In this document: positions 18,769 to 27,530 of the stretch, in pieces
Numbering within the stretch: the first letter of the stretch is position 1
Layout: each line of letters starts with the position of its first letter
Source: Gemmatimonadota bacterium
GTDB taxonomy: Bacteria; Gemmatimonadota; Gemmatimonadetes; Gemmatimonadales; GWC2-71-9
Assembly (NCBI GenBank): GCA_003222195.1
Contig: QHVB01000025.1
Coordinates: 310,001 to 374,000, forward strand
DNA length: 64,000 nucleotides
Direction of reading: 5' to 3'
Notes under the pieces: generated by a model
Told to the model about the DNA's origin: nothing
Database searches by the model: none
What the model saw: the letters and a program-made list of their open reading frames with translations, nothing else
Position numbers and translations under genes: made by a program

Positions 18769-20009
18769 GTCTCCGCCCGCAGCGCCGTGATCGGATCGAG
18801 CCGGGCGGCGCGCGTCGCGGGGTAGACGCCGGCGATGATCCCCACGCCGGCACCGAGAATCACCCCCACTACGATCGACCAAGGCGCGACCGCGGCGGGG
18901 AGCGGCGTCGTGGCGGCGACCAGCGCCGCCAGGGCGATCCCGATGCCGACCCCGGCCCCGGCACCCACCGTGGCGAGCGTCGTGGATTCGACCAGGAACT
19001 GTCGCAGGATGTCGCTGCGCCGCGCCCCGAGCGACTTGCGAATGCCGATCTCGCGCGTGCGTTCCGCCACCGCCATCAGCATGATGTTCATGATCACGAT
19101 CCCGCCCACCACGAGCGAGATCGCGACGAGACCGGGCAGGGCGTAGAACAGAATGCGGCTGATCTTGCCCCAGAAGTCGAGCACCTCGTCCGCGGTCTCG
19201 AGGGCGAAGTCATCGGCCTGACGCGGCCGCAAGTGGCGGCGGCTGCGCATCACCGCTTCGGCCTGCGACATCGCCTCCCGCATTTCGGATTGCGAATTGG
19301 CTTTGATGGCCAGGGCGTCGACGACCCGCGGCGGATTGACGAAGCGCCGCAGCGGCGCGCTGGCGGGCGCGACGGCGAACTTGTCGAGCGACAGGCCGAA
19401 GAGGTTGCCCTGCTTCTCCACGACGCCGATGACGCGGTAGGGGATGTCGAAGATCTTCACCTCGCGGCCGATCGGGTCCTGGCCTTCGAACAGTTTCGAA
19501 GCCAAGTCGTGCCCGATCACGACGACCGGGACGCCGGCGAGGACTTCCTGCCCCGTGAAGGCCCGGCCCTCCTCGATCGTGAGCGAGCGGATATCGAAAT
19601 AGAGCTCGGTTGCGGCGGTGACCTGCACGCCCTTGGCCTGCAGGCGGCCGGCGCTGAGAGTGGCGCGCGTGTTCGATTCCCAGGCCGCGAGGACGGGGAC
19701 GCTCATGCCGTGCGCCACCGCCTGCGCGTCTTGGTAGGTGACGCGCGGCCGGCGCATCCACGACCGCCACATCGAGTCGGTGACGTTGCCCAGTTGCACG
19801 TCGGGAAACTGACGCAGGCGAAACGTGTTCACGCCCAGCAACGTGCCCGCGAACTTGTCGGTCATGTAGCGGTTCATCCCTTCGACGACGGATACGACGG
19901 CGATGAGGAACATCACGCCGATGAACACGCCGATGATAGAGAAGCCGCTCTTGAGCTTCTGGGCGCGGATTGTCTGGAAGGCGAGGCGAACGGCGTCGAG
20001 GAAGGACAC
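18765..20009 (-). CDS. ABC permease, FtsX/MacB type (pair 2, form B)
   Basis: 414 aa. Starts at GTG 20009 (MSFLDAVRLAFQT), two bases after the stop of the previous gene. Form B traits: KLKSGFSIIGVFIG in helix 1, IVIMNIMLMAVAERTREIGIRKSLGARR in the coupling region, and the DPITALR terminus. Closely similar to the form B protein at 21245-22483, including the periplasmic RSRRHLRP segment. Ends in the GTGA overlap with its form A partner. Confidence 0.9.
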   Translation of the reverse strand: MSFLDAVRLAFQTIRAQKLKSGFSIIGVFIGVMFLIAVVSVVEGMNRYMTDKFAGTLLGVNTFRLRQFPDVQLGNVTDSMWRSWMRRPRVTYQDAQAVAHGMSVPVLAAWESNTRATLSAGRLQAKGVQVTAATELYFDIRSLTIEEGRAFTGQEVLAGVPVVVIGHDLASKLFEGQDPIGREVKIFDIPYRVIGVVEKQGNLFGLSLDKFAVAPASAPLRRFVNPPRVVDALAIKANSQSEMREAMSQAEAVMRSRRHLRPRQADDFALETADEVLDFWGKISRILFYALPGLVAISLVVGGIVIMNIMLMAVAERTREIGIRKSLGARRSDILRQFLVESTTLATVGAGAGVGIGIALAALVAATTPLPAAVAPWSIVVGVILGAGVGIIAGVYPATRAARLDPITALRAET

Positions 20010-20011
20010 CG

Positions 20012-21241
20012 CTACTCGTAGCGCAGCGCTTCTACGGGATCGAGTCTCGCCGCCTTACTGGCGGGATAGATGCCGAACAAGAGGCCAGTAAAGGCCGCCA
20101 TGAGCAGCGCGACGAAGATCGAGATCAGCGGCACGTACGCCGGTACGGGCGTCATGGTGTGCAGCAGGAACGCGATCAGCCAGCCCAAGGCCATGCCGAC
20201 GATTCCGCCGACCAGGGTCAGCGTCGCCGCTTCCACGAGAAACTGCCACATGACCGCGCGCCGAGTCGCGCCCAGCGCTTTGCGGACGCCAATCTCGCGC
20301 GTGCGTTCGGTGACCGAAATCATCATGATCGCGACGACGCCGATACCTCCGACCATGAGTCCGACGAGGGACAAGGCCCACATCAACATCTTCGCGACCT
20401 TCGTAAAGTCGTCTATCGCCTTCGTGTACACTTCCTGCGTAACCGCATCGAAGTTGCTTTTCTGACCGGGACGCAGGCCTCGCATGGTGCGCATGGCGAT
20501 CGTGACGTCGTCGATCGCGCGCTGGAGCGACACAGAATCCTGCGGCACGACAAACATGTCCATCCACCCTCGCCAATGGGGTACATCCTTCATCAACGTG
20601 CCGTGCGGAATCATGATCTCGGGGCGATCGGTACCCCCAAACAGGCGGGGTGGGGGATCGTAGATGCCGACGACGTCGTAAGGCAGACCGGCGATCTTGA
20701 TGTGTCGATTCATCGGGTCGCGCTGGCCGAAGAGATTCTCCGCCAACTTGGTATTGATCACCGCGACGTGTTCGTTGGACGCGTCCTCGAGATTGGTGAA
20801 TGACCGTCCCGCACTAATCTGGCCACCTTCGATCCTGGGCCAATCCGCGTTGCGGCCGTGAATGGCGGTCGCGGCAAAGCGATGCCCTTCGAATTCGATG
20901 TCCGCCGAGGCATACTCATCGACAACCACGAAAGCGATCGACGGCAGCTTGGCGAGTCGGTTCGCTTCGTCCATGGTGATGGGCGGCCGTCTCCGCCACG
21001 GATCTGGATCCTCGGGGTCCTGATCGTTCTGCCCGCCCCAGTAGCGTCCCACCCAAAACGTCTTGGGGCCGAGCGACGCGAGCATGTCGGAAACGCCCTT
21101 TTTGAAGCCGCTGATCAGCGCGCTGTTGACCATCACGACCGTCACGCCGATGGCCACGCCGAGGATCGTGAGCGCCGCGCGCAGCTTGTGTGCGCGGAGT
21201 GATGAGAGGGCGATCCCGACGCCTTCGAAGAGGCCCGTCAC
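20012..21241 (-). CDS. ABC permease, FtsX/MacB type (pair 1, form A)
   Basis: 409 aa, GTG start at 21241 (MTGLFEGVGIALSSLRAHK), three bases after the upstream stop. Four membrane helices with a MacB_PCD domain between the first and second. Coupling segment SVTERTREIGVRKALGATRRAV; ends DPVEALRYE. Closest relative in the window is the form A gene at 17521-18768. Lacks any fused nucleotide-binding domain and so must use the ATPase encoded at 22484-23215. Confidence 0.9.
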   Translation of the reverse strand: MTGLFEGVGIALSSLRAHKLRAALTILGVAIGVTVVMVNSALISGFKKGVSDMLASLGPKTFWVGRYWGGQNDQDPEDPDPWRRRPPITMDEANRLAKLPSIAFVVVDEYASADIEFEGHRFAATAIHGRNADWPRIEGGQISAGRSFTNLEDASNEHVAVINTKLAENLFGQRDPMNRHIKIAGLPYDVVGIYDPPPRLFGGTDRPEIMIPHGTLMKDVPHWRGWMDMFVVPQDSVSLQRAIDDVTIAMRTMRGLRPGQKSNFDAVTQEVYTKAIDDFTKVAKMLMWALSLVGLMVGGIGVVAIMMISVTERTREIGVRKALGATRRAVMWQFLVEAATLTLVGGIVGMALGWLIAFLLHTMTPVPAYVPLISIFVALLMAAFTGLLFGIYPASKAARLDPVEALRYE

Positions 21242-21244
21242 CGG

Positions 21245-22483
21245 TTACTCCTGCCGCAGCGCGGTAATGGGGTCGAGTCGCGCGGCGCGCGTGGCGGGGT
21301 AGACTCCGGCCAGCACGCCCACGCCCGTGCCCATGATGACGGCCACGACCACCGAGCTCGGAGACACGCTGGCCGGCAGCGGCGAGACGGCATTGATCAG
21401 GATCGTCAGGCCGATGCCCGCGATGATTCCGAATGTCGCCCCGACGGTCGCGATGGTCGTCGATTCCGCGAGGAACTGGCGCAGAATATCGCGACGCCGC
21501 GCGCCGAGCGACTTGCGCAACCCGATTTCGCGCGTCCGCTCGGCCACCGCCATCAACATGATGTTCATGATCACGATGCCACCGATCACGAGCGACACGA
21601 TGACGACCCCGGGCATGACGGTCATCAGAATGCGATTGATGCCCGCCCAGAAGCGCTGCACACCCTCGGACGTGTCCAATACGAAGTTGTTGTCCTGCTG
21701 CGGTCGCAAATGCCGGCGACTCCGCATAATGCCTTCGGCCTGCTCCATCGCGTCGTGCATCTCCACTTCGGAGCCCGCCTTCACGAAGAAGGCATCGAGG
21801 ATCCCCGGCGGATTCACCAAGTTCTGCGCGGGTGACAGCGCGGGTACGACGACAAATCGGTCGAGCGGGAACCCCATCAAGCTTCCCTGATGCTCCACGA
21901 CGCCGACCACGCGGTACGGAATACCGCCGATCCGCACGCTGTGAGCGAGCGGCGGTCGATCGACGAAGAGACGCTTGGCGACCGCGTCACCCAGGACGGC
22001 CACGGGCACGCCCGAGCGATTCTCCTGAGAAGTGAATGGGCGCCCCGTCGCGATGCGGAGGTTCCTTATTTCGAAGTAGCGCTCGCTGGCCGCCGTGAGC
22101 TCGATGTCCCGTGCCTCCTTGTTCCCGAAAGTCACAGAGACATTATCGCTCGACTGCCATGCGGTGATGACGGGCACGGTGAGAGCTTCCGTGATCGCTT
22201 TTGCATCGCTGAACCGGATGCGGGGACGGCGCCGCCACGACCGCCAGACGGAGTCGGGAACGTTGGGAGTGAAGACCGGGCGCTGCCGTAACTGGAACGT
22301 GTTCACGCCGAAAATCGTCTGCGCGAACTTCTCGGTCATGTAGCGATTGACGCCATTGGCAATCGAGCAAGAGCCGATGAGTGACGTGACGCCAACGAAG
22401 ACGCCGAGGAGCGAGAACCCGCTCTTCAGCTTCTGCGTGCGGAGCGTATGCAGCGCGAGACGAAGCGCTTCGAACAGCGGCAC
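21245..22483 (-). CDS. ABC permease, FtsX/MacB type (pair 1, form B)
   Basis: 412 aa, GTG start at 22483 immediately adjacent to the ATPase stop (22484). Four-helix FtsX topology with a periplasmic MacB_PCD domain. Coupling segment MAVAERTREIGLRKSLGARRRDI; ends DPITALRQE. First of six permeases that follow the single ATPase, so probably the ancestral partner. Families of this type export macrolides, peptides or lipoproteins; nothing in the sequence identifies the cargo. Confidence 0.9.
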   Translation of the reverse strand: MPLFEALRLALHTLRTQKLKSGFSLLGVFVGVTSLIGSCSIANGVNRYMTEKFAQTIFGVNTFQLRQRPVFTPNVPDSVWRSWRRRPRIRFSDAKAITEALTVPVITAWQSSDNVSVTFGNKEARDIELTAASERYFEIRNLRIATGRPFTSQENRSGVPVAVLGDAVAKRLFVDRPPLAHSVRIGGIPYRVVGVVEHQGSLMGFPLDRFVVVPALSPAQNLVNPPGILDAFFVKAGSEVEMHDAMEQAEGIMRSRRHLRPQQDNNFVLDTSEGVQRFWAGINRILMTVMPGVVIVSLVIGGIVIMNIMLMAVAERTREIGLRKSLGARRRDILRQFLAESTTIATVGATFGIIAGIGLTILINAVSPLPASVSPSSVVVAVIMGTGVGVLAGVYPATRAARLDPITALRQE

Positions 22484-23215
22484 TCAGGCAGCCCGGGCTT
22501 GGTCCGTCGCCACCAGGCCGTCGCGCAGCGTGATGACGCGCGCGGCGTTCGCGGCGATATCCTGCTCGTGGGTCACCATCACGACCGTCTGACCCTGGCG
22601 ATGCAGCTCGGCGAAGACGCCCATGATCTCGGTACTCGTCGTGGAGTCGAGGTTGCCGGTCGGTTCGTCCGCGAGGAGGATGCTGGGCTCGTTCACGAGC
22701 GCCCGCGCGATCGCGACGCGCTGGCGCTGGCCGCCCGACAGCTCGTTGGGCTTGTGGTCCATGCGGTCGCCGAGACCGACGCGCTGGAGCGCATGCGCGG
22801 CGCGCTCGCGGCGGCCGCGCGCCGACATGCCAGCGTAAATGAGCGGGAGCTCGACGTTGTGCAGCGCATCGGCACGGGGCAGCAGGTTGAACGTCTGGAA
22901 GACGAACCCGATCTCCTTGTTGCGAATCCGGGCCAGCTCGTCGTCCGCGAGGTCGCTGACCTTCTGGCCGTTGAGCCAGTACTCGCCGCTGGTCGGCGTG
23001 TCGAGGCAGCCGATGAGATTCATCAGCGTCGACTTCCCCGACCCTGAGGGTCCCATCACCGCGACATATTCGTTCCGCTGGATTTGCACGCTGACGCCGC
23101 GCAGCGCCCGCACGAGCTCCGAGCCCATGTCGTACTCGCGCGTGAGCTTGTGCGTCAGGATGATGACGTCGGGAAGCGGCGTATCCCCCGTGCGAAACAG
23201 CTGGACGTTGCTCAT
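22484..23215 (-). CDS. ABC transporter ATPase, LolD/MacB type
   Basis: 243 aa nucleotide-binding subunit. Walker [10 protein letters not shown] (55-63), Q-loop in [10 protein letters not shown], signature LSGGQ (159-163), Walker B ILLADEP (179-185) and switch His in VTHEQD. It is the only ATPase for six separate permeases downstream. It overlaps the adaptor gene by four bases (ATGA at 23212-23215). ATPases of this clade power mechanotransmission rather than import. Confidence 0.95.
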   Translation of the reverse strand: MSNVQLFRTGDTPLPDVIILTHKLTREYDMGSELVRALRGVSVQIQRNEYVAVMGPSGSGKSTLMNLIGCLDTPTSGEYWLNGQKVSDLADDELARIRNKEIGFVFQTFNLLPRADALHNVELPLIYAGMSARGRRERAAHALQRVGLGDRMDHKPNELSGGQRQRVAIARALVNEPSILLADEPTGNLDSTTSTEIMGVFAELHRQGQTVVMVTHEQDIAANAARVITLRDGLVATDQARAA

Positions 23216-24528
23216 GAGCGGCGCCGGCCGGTCGTGTCGCTCGATTCTTTGCTCGGCTTAACGTGCGCGCCTTCCTTCAGATCGCGAATCGCCTGATACG
23301 GCCCGGCCACGATCGTGTCGCCCTGATGCACGCCTTCCACGACCTCGAAGTGCTCCTCGCCAGCGATCCCGACTTTGACCGGGTGGAACGTCGCGACACC
23401 GCTGTGAACGAGGAACACGCCTTCGGTTTCCTTCTTATTGCCGCCATGCCGCCCCGTGTCGGCACGCGCCGGCATCGCCGCTTGGGCGGTCCCGCGACCC
23501 CCCGACTTTTGCTCCGTCGAGATCGGCGTGTTCTCGCGAACGGTGAGCGCGATAATCGGAATGGCCAGCGCCTGCTTGCGCGTATCCGTCACGATGCGCG
23601 CGGTGGCTGACAAATCGGGCCGCACCTCGGTCGGCGGATTGGAGAGCGTGATCTCGACCTCGTAATCCACCGCCCGATCGCTCTGGCCGGCGCCGGCGGC
23701 CGATGCGGCCGTCAGGATGGCGCTGTTGGAGACCTTCGTGACGCGGCCCATGAAGGTGGTGTCCGGGAAGGCGTCGATCGTGACTTCGACCGAGTCGCCC
23801 AGGTGCAGCCGGACCACGTCCGTCTCGTCGACCTGCACCTTGGTCTGAATCACCGACAGGTCCGAGATCGTCAACAGCAATCCGGTCTCGCGCGAGAACG
23901 TCCCGGGCACGGCCACCTCGCCCTCCTCGACGGCGAGCCGGGTGACCCGGCCGGCCATCGGCGCGACGAGATGCGTCTTGGCCAGCTGATCGCGCGCCTC
24001 CTGCAGCCCGGCGCGCGATTGCTCCACGAGATGCTGCGAGGCCGTCAGGTTGGCCTCCGAGATATCGGATGCCGTTTGGGCCTGCTCGAGCTGTTCCTGC
24101 GAGATGAGATTCGGGTTCTGCTCGCGCAGCTCCTTGGTGCGCTGCAACGCGCGCGTCGACTGGTCGCGTGTGGCCCGCGCCTGAACCGCGCCGGCTTCAG
24201 CCTGCGACATCGCTGCCTGCGCCCGTTGGAGATTCGCCTGGTAGATCGTAGGGTCGATTTGGAGGAGGAACTGGCCCTTCTGGACCAGATCGCCTTCGCG
24301 CACGGCAATCCGCGTGATGCGGCCCGTGATGTCGGCGCTGATGTCCACCTTCTTCTTGGGCTGAATCTTCCCGCTGGCGGTGACCGCCGCGACGAGGTCG
24401 CGCCGGCCCACGGTCTCGAAGCGCACCTCGATGCCCTTGTCGCGCTTCGCGCTGGCACTCACCATCACCAGCACAATCAGGAGCACGGCCCCTCCACCTC
24501 CCAACAGCACCTTGTTCCGCTTAGACAT
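23212..24528 (-). CDS. Periplasmic adaptor protein (MacA/HlyD family)
   Basis: 438 aa. An N-terminal membrane anchor (about 8-25) is followed by the lipoyl half ([19 protein letters not shown]), a helical hairpin (about 100-190, rich in Q, A and R), the second lipoyl half and beta-barrel domains, and a basic Ser/Arg tail. It links the inner-membrane permeases to the TolC protein encoded just upstream. GAGGAT stands about 10 bases before the ATG. Confidence 0.92.
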   Translation of the reverse strand: MSKRNKVLLGGGGAVLLIVLVMVSASAKRDKGIEVRFETVGRRDLVAAVTASGKIQPKKKVDISADITGRITRIAVREGDLVQKGQFLLQIDPTIYQANLQRAQAAMSQAEAGAVQARATRDQSTRALQRTKELREQNPNLISQEQLEQAQTASDISEANLTASQHLVEQSRAGLQEARDQLAKTHLVAPMAGRVTRLAVEEGEVAVPGTFSRETGLLLTISDLSVIQTKVQVDETDVVRLHLGDSVEVTIDAFPDTTFMGRVTKVSNSAILTAASAAGAGQSDRAVDYEVEITLSNPPTEVRPDLSATARIVTDTRKQALAIPIIALTVRENTPISTEQKSGGRGTAQAAMPARADTGRHGGNKKETEGVFLVHSGVATFHPVKVGIAGEEHFEVVEGVHQGDTIVAGPYQAIRDLKEGAHVKPSKESSDTTGRRRS

Positions 24529-24547
24529 GGCGGCTTGATCCTCTCGG

Positions 24548-26056
24548 TTAACGCAAGCTGCGGCCCACGGCTGCTTCTAACGCCGCCAGGGCCTTGTGGT
24601 AATCGTACGTCGCGTTCACGGCATCGCTTTCGGCACGGAGCGAGGCGACCTGCGCGTCCAGCAGCTCGAAGAATGTGCCCGAGCCGACGCGGTAGCGCTC
24701 GGTCGCCAGCTGCAGCTGCTCGCGGGCAGCACTCCGATTCGTATCTTGCAAGCCGACAGTCCGGAACGCCGTCTGCAGCGTCAGAAACGCCTGGCTCACT
24801 TCGGTCTGCACCGCCAGGCCCCGCGCTCGCACCGACTCCTCGAGATTCCCGTGCTGGGCCCGCGCTTCTGAGACACGCAGCTGCTGCGAAAAGTTTGTAA
24901 AAACCGGCAGCGTCACGGTCAACCGCGCCTGGAACGGCTGCTGCGTGAAGTGGAACGGAAACACAGAATTTCGGTCGCGCAGTGCCTGCTCATTGGCCGC
25001 GCCCCAGACGAAGCCAGTGCAGTCGTTGGGCGGCAGTCCCGCGGTGGTGCGAATTCTGTTGTTATCCTGGCACTCGTTGTACTGGCTCGCGTACGACGCC
25101 TGCGCGTTGAAGATCAGGGGATCGACGTTCGTGAACTGCTGCGTGAAACCCGACCATCCCGCCGAAAGGGATAGCGTTGGACCATAGCTCGACGTGGCGG
25201 CCCGAACAGTCCACGCAGCTGCGCCCTCTCGCGCCCGGAGCGCCTTGAGCGGCGGGTTCTGCTGCTCGGCCATCGTCAGGAGATCCGGCAACTGCCACTG
25301 CGGCGCCTGCACGCTGAACGAGTCCGTCAGCTGTACCGCGGCGACGTCGATCGGCGGTATCACGCCCATCTGTTCGAACAGGCGCAGCTTCTCGACATTC
25401 ACCACCGTCTGCGCCCGGAGCAAACCCACTTCGGCCTGGCCGCGCGCGACCTGCGCCTGGCGCACGTCGATGAGCGTCGCCTGCCCGACGCCGTAGCGCG
25501 CCTGGGCGAGCTTCAGGAACTCCTCGTTGCGCTGCAGGGTCTTGCGCGCGAGGTCGGCCTGCGCGTTCGCCTGCAGCACGGTCAGGTACTGCTGTTTGAT
25601 CCCGGTGACGAGCAGGTTCTCAGCGCCCGCGATGTCGGCGTCTGTCGCACGCTGCTGGGCCTTCATGAGTCCGGGCTGGGACAGCGTCGTCCCCGACAAT
25701 TGCCACGACAATCCCAGATCATAGAAGGAAGAAACCGTGGAGACAGACTGGGAAAAGCTCTGCGCCAGGAAGGTTTGCGACCCCGGCCCGGTGTAGCTCA
25801 TGCCGCCCGAGGCGGTGAACGTCGGGATCAGGAGGCTGGAGTAGGCGTTGCGCACGCCCCACGCCGCGGGTCCGCGGTTGTTCTCGGCTTGTCGGTAGGC
25901 CGGATTCTTCTCGCGCGCGACGGCGATGGCGTCGGCGAGTGACAGCCCGGCGGCGGTAACATGTGCCGGAGTGGTGGGTGGAGTTGTCGGCTGCTGCGTA
26001 ACTGCCACGGTGGCGGGGCCCAATACGAGGCCTGCCACGAGCAACACCTGTTTCAT
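24548..26056 (-). CDS. TolC-family outer membrane efflux protein
   Basis: 502 aa with a signal peptide (MKQVLLVAGLVLGPATVAVTQQ) and two OEP repeats (about 55-260 and 285-495) of long Ala/Gln-rich helices. The start is ATG 26056, preceded by AAGGA; the frame is open to 26095 but that would precede the signal peptide. First gene of the long minus-strand operon TolC, adaptor, ATPase, six permeases, bshB1, desulfurase, mnmA, so a complete tripartite exporter is encoded in one unit. Confidence 0.92.
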   Translation of the reverse strand: MKQVLLVAGLVLGPATVAVTQQPTTPPTTPAHVTAAGLSLADAIAVAREKNPAYRQAENNRGPAAWGVRNAYSSLLIPTFTASGGMSYTGPGSQTFLAQSFSQSVSTVSSFYDLGLSWQLSGTTLSQPGLMKAQQRATDADIAGAENLLVTGIKQQYLTVLQANAQADLARKTLQRNEEFLKLAQARYGVGQATLIDVRQAQVARGQAEVGLLRAQTVVNVEKLRLFEQMGVIPPIDVAAVQLTDSFSVQAPQWQLPDLLTMAEQQNPPLKALRAREGAAAWTVRAATSSYGPTLSLSAGWSGFTQQFTNVDPLIFNAQASYASQYNECQDNNRIRTTAGLPPNDCTGFVWGAANEQALRDRNSVFPFHFTQQPFQARLTVTLPVFTNFSQQLRVSEARAQHGNLEESVRARGLAVQTEVSQAFLTLQTAFRTVGLQDTNRSAAREQLQLATERYRVGSGTFFELLDAQVASLRAESDAVNATYDYHKALAALEAAVGRSLR

Positions 26057-26142
26057 GGTCGTCCTTGAAAAGATATGTCGTGGGTCGAAGCGCACCCCCC
26101 TACGCGCAAGTGCATGAGGCGGTTTCGGCCTGTGACAGGAAC

Positions 26143-26814
26143 CTAGCTACCGGCGAGGCGCTCCGCGACGAGGTGCCGGCCCGGGATCTCCACCTTCATC
26201 AACCGACCCTTGTCATCCAGCCACAGGTGCAGGGTGCCCTGATCGCCTGCCACCGTGATGTGTCGCAGGTGGGCCGGGTCATGATTGAGCGTTGTAGACG
26301 CTGGGCCGAGGTCGTGGATTTGGACCGTTTCGCGCCGCAGGGCGCGGGGGAATATGGCGGTGATAGCGGCGGGTTCGGCTGCCGCCTGCCAGGCGGCGAA
26401 GACGTACAGGGCAAAGACGGAGTCGTCGAGCACGACCGCTCGCGGTCCCGTCGCGAACTCACGCGCCCGCTCGGTCGCGCGAGCGAGCAGTCGCACGGTG
26501 AAGCGCCCGCGGCCCAGCTCGCCCAAAATGCGCGACGGCTGCCGTGGGTCGGCGACGTCGTACTGAAGCGTAGCGGGGAGCGTGTCGCCATTCACCTCGA
26601 GAATGGGCGCGAGCACGATGACCGGTCGTGCGCGATCGTAGCGAATCGTGGTCGCCAGCGTCCATCCGGCTTCGCCACGCGACAGCCGGCCATGGCTGAC
26701 CCGAAACGCCTCGCGGGCGACCTCGAGCGAATCCACGCGCACGACAAGCACGCCCTCGTCAATCGGGGCGCCCGCTGCTTGCAGCAGCAACAGCGCGAAG
26801 AGACCCGTCGTCAT
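26143..26814 (-). CDS. Exported protein of unknown function
   Basis: 223 aa with a short N-terminal signal (TTGLFALLLLQAAGAP). The mature part is beta-rich and ends DDKGRLMKVEIPG, a pattern seen in periplasmic DUF3108/DUF6134-like lipid-binding-type barrels; that similarity is weak and by eye only. Overlaps the creatininase-family gene by four bases, so the two are probably co-translated. The 86 bases between it and the TolC gene contain only the TolC leader. Confidence 0.65.
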   Translation of the reverse strand: MTTGLFALLLLQAAGAPIDEGVLVVRVDSLEVAREAFRVSHGRLSRGEAGWTLATTIRYDRARPVIVLAPILEVNGDTLPATLQYDVADPRQPSRILGELGRGRFTVRLLARATERAREFATGPRAVVLDDSVFALYVFAAWQAAAEPAAITAIFPRALRRETVQIHDLGPASTTLNHDPAHLRHITVAGDQGTLHLWLDDKGRLMKVEIPGRHLVAERLAGS

Positions 26815-27530
26815 GCGGCTACAGCCCCCAAGACTCGCGTCACGATACGGTCACGAATCATCTTATACAGGCGGGCGCCCTTTTCGGCCGACGCGAGGGT
26901 CGGTTTCCCTAAGGATCCAGGCGAAAGGGCGGGGACCGACCCCGCGGCGCGCCGACGGTAGTGGGCAACTTGCCGTTCCGTGAGCGGATAGTCCTGGGCC
27001 AGATCCATGCGGACCAGCTCAGGCGCGAGATGGAGCATGAGTGAGGTGTCCAGCTCGCCGCCGTGCGTGGGCCCGCCCGGATCCTCGAGGTAATCGGTGA
27101 AGTCGAGCGCGAAAATGTCTACGGTGAAGATGCGGGCCCGCCGTGTGCGCAGCGTCGACAGCGCTTCCTGGTGGGGGTCGTGCCCGTGCGCGGTAAGGAT
27201 AATGAAGGCGTCCACACCGCACTGTTCCCAGGAGCCGAGCAGGTCGTTCATCCAGCGGTGCAGCGTCTTGCGTCGCACCGCGGCGTTGCCCGGATATGGT
27301 CGCTTCGTGACGGTATTGACACCGTATGCGATCGTCGGCGCACGCAGAATACTGAAATCGGCCGAAAGATCATCGGCAAGCCGCTCAACGATTAATGTAT
27401 CGCAGCCCAGTGGAAGGTGGGGTCCGTGCTGTTCGCACGTGCCCACGGGCACTAACAGGCGTGAGTCACGCGCGAGGGCGGCGCGCACCGCGTCGGGGGT
27501 GAGAACGCTCAGGTGCAGCGGCAAGCTCAC
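26811..27530 (-). CDS. Creatininase-family amidohydrolase
   Basis: 239 aa. Metal-site motifs of the family are present: EQHGPHLPLGCD near the N-terminus and THGGELDTSLML in the middle. The usual NGHGGN segment is changed to AHGHD. Family members include creatininase, MftE peptidase and FAPy deformylase, so the substrate is open. The start is uncertain: GTG 27530 or TTG 27524, both inside the 5' end of the divergent sensor kinase. The reading frame continues upstream as low-quality sequence to 28007 and is not used. Confidence 0.8.
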   Translation of the reverse strand: MSLPLHLSVLTPDAVRAALARDSRLLVPVGTCEQHGPHLPLGCDTLIVERLADDLSADFSILRAPTIAYGVNTVTKRPYPGNAAVRRKTLHRWMNDLLGSWEQCGVDAFIILTAHGHDPHQEALSTLRTRRARIFTVDIFALDFTDYLEDPGGPTHGGELDTSLMLHLAPELVRMDLAQDYPLTERQVAHYRRRAAGSVPALSPGSLGKPTLASAEKGARLYKMIRDRIVTRVLGAVAA

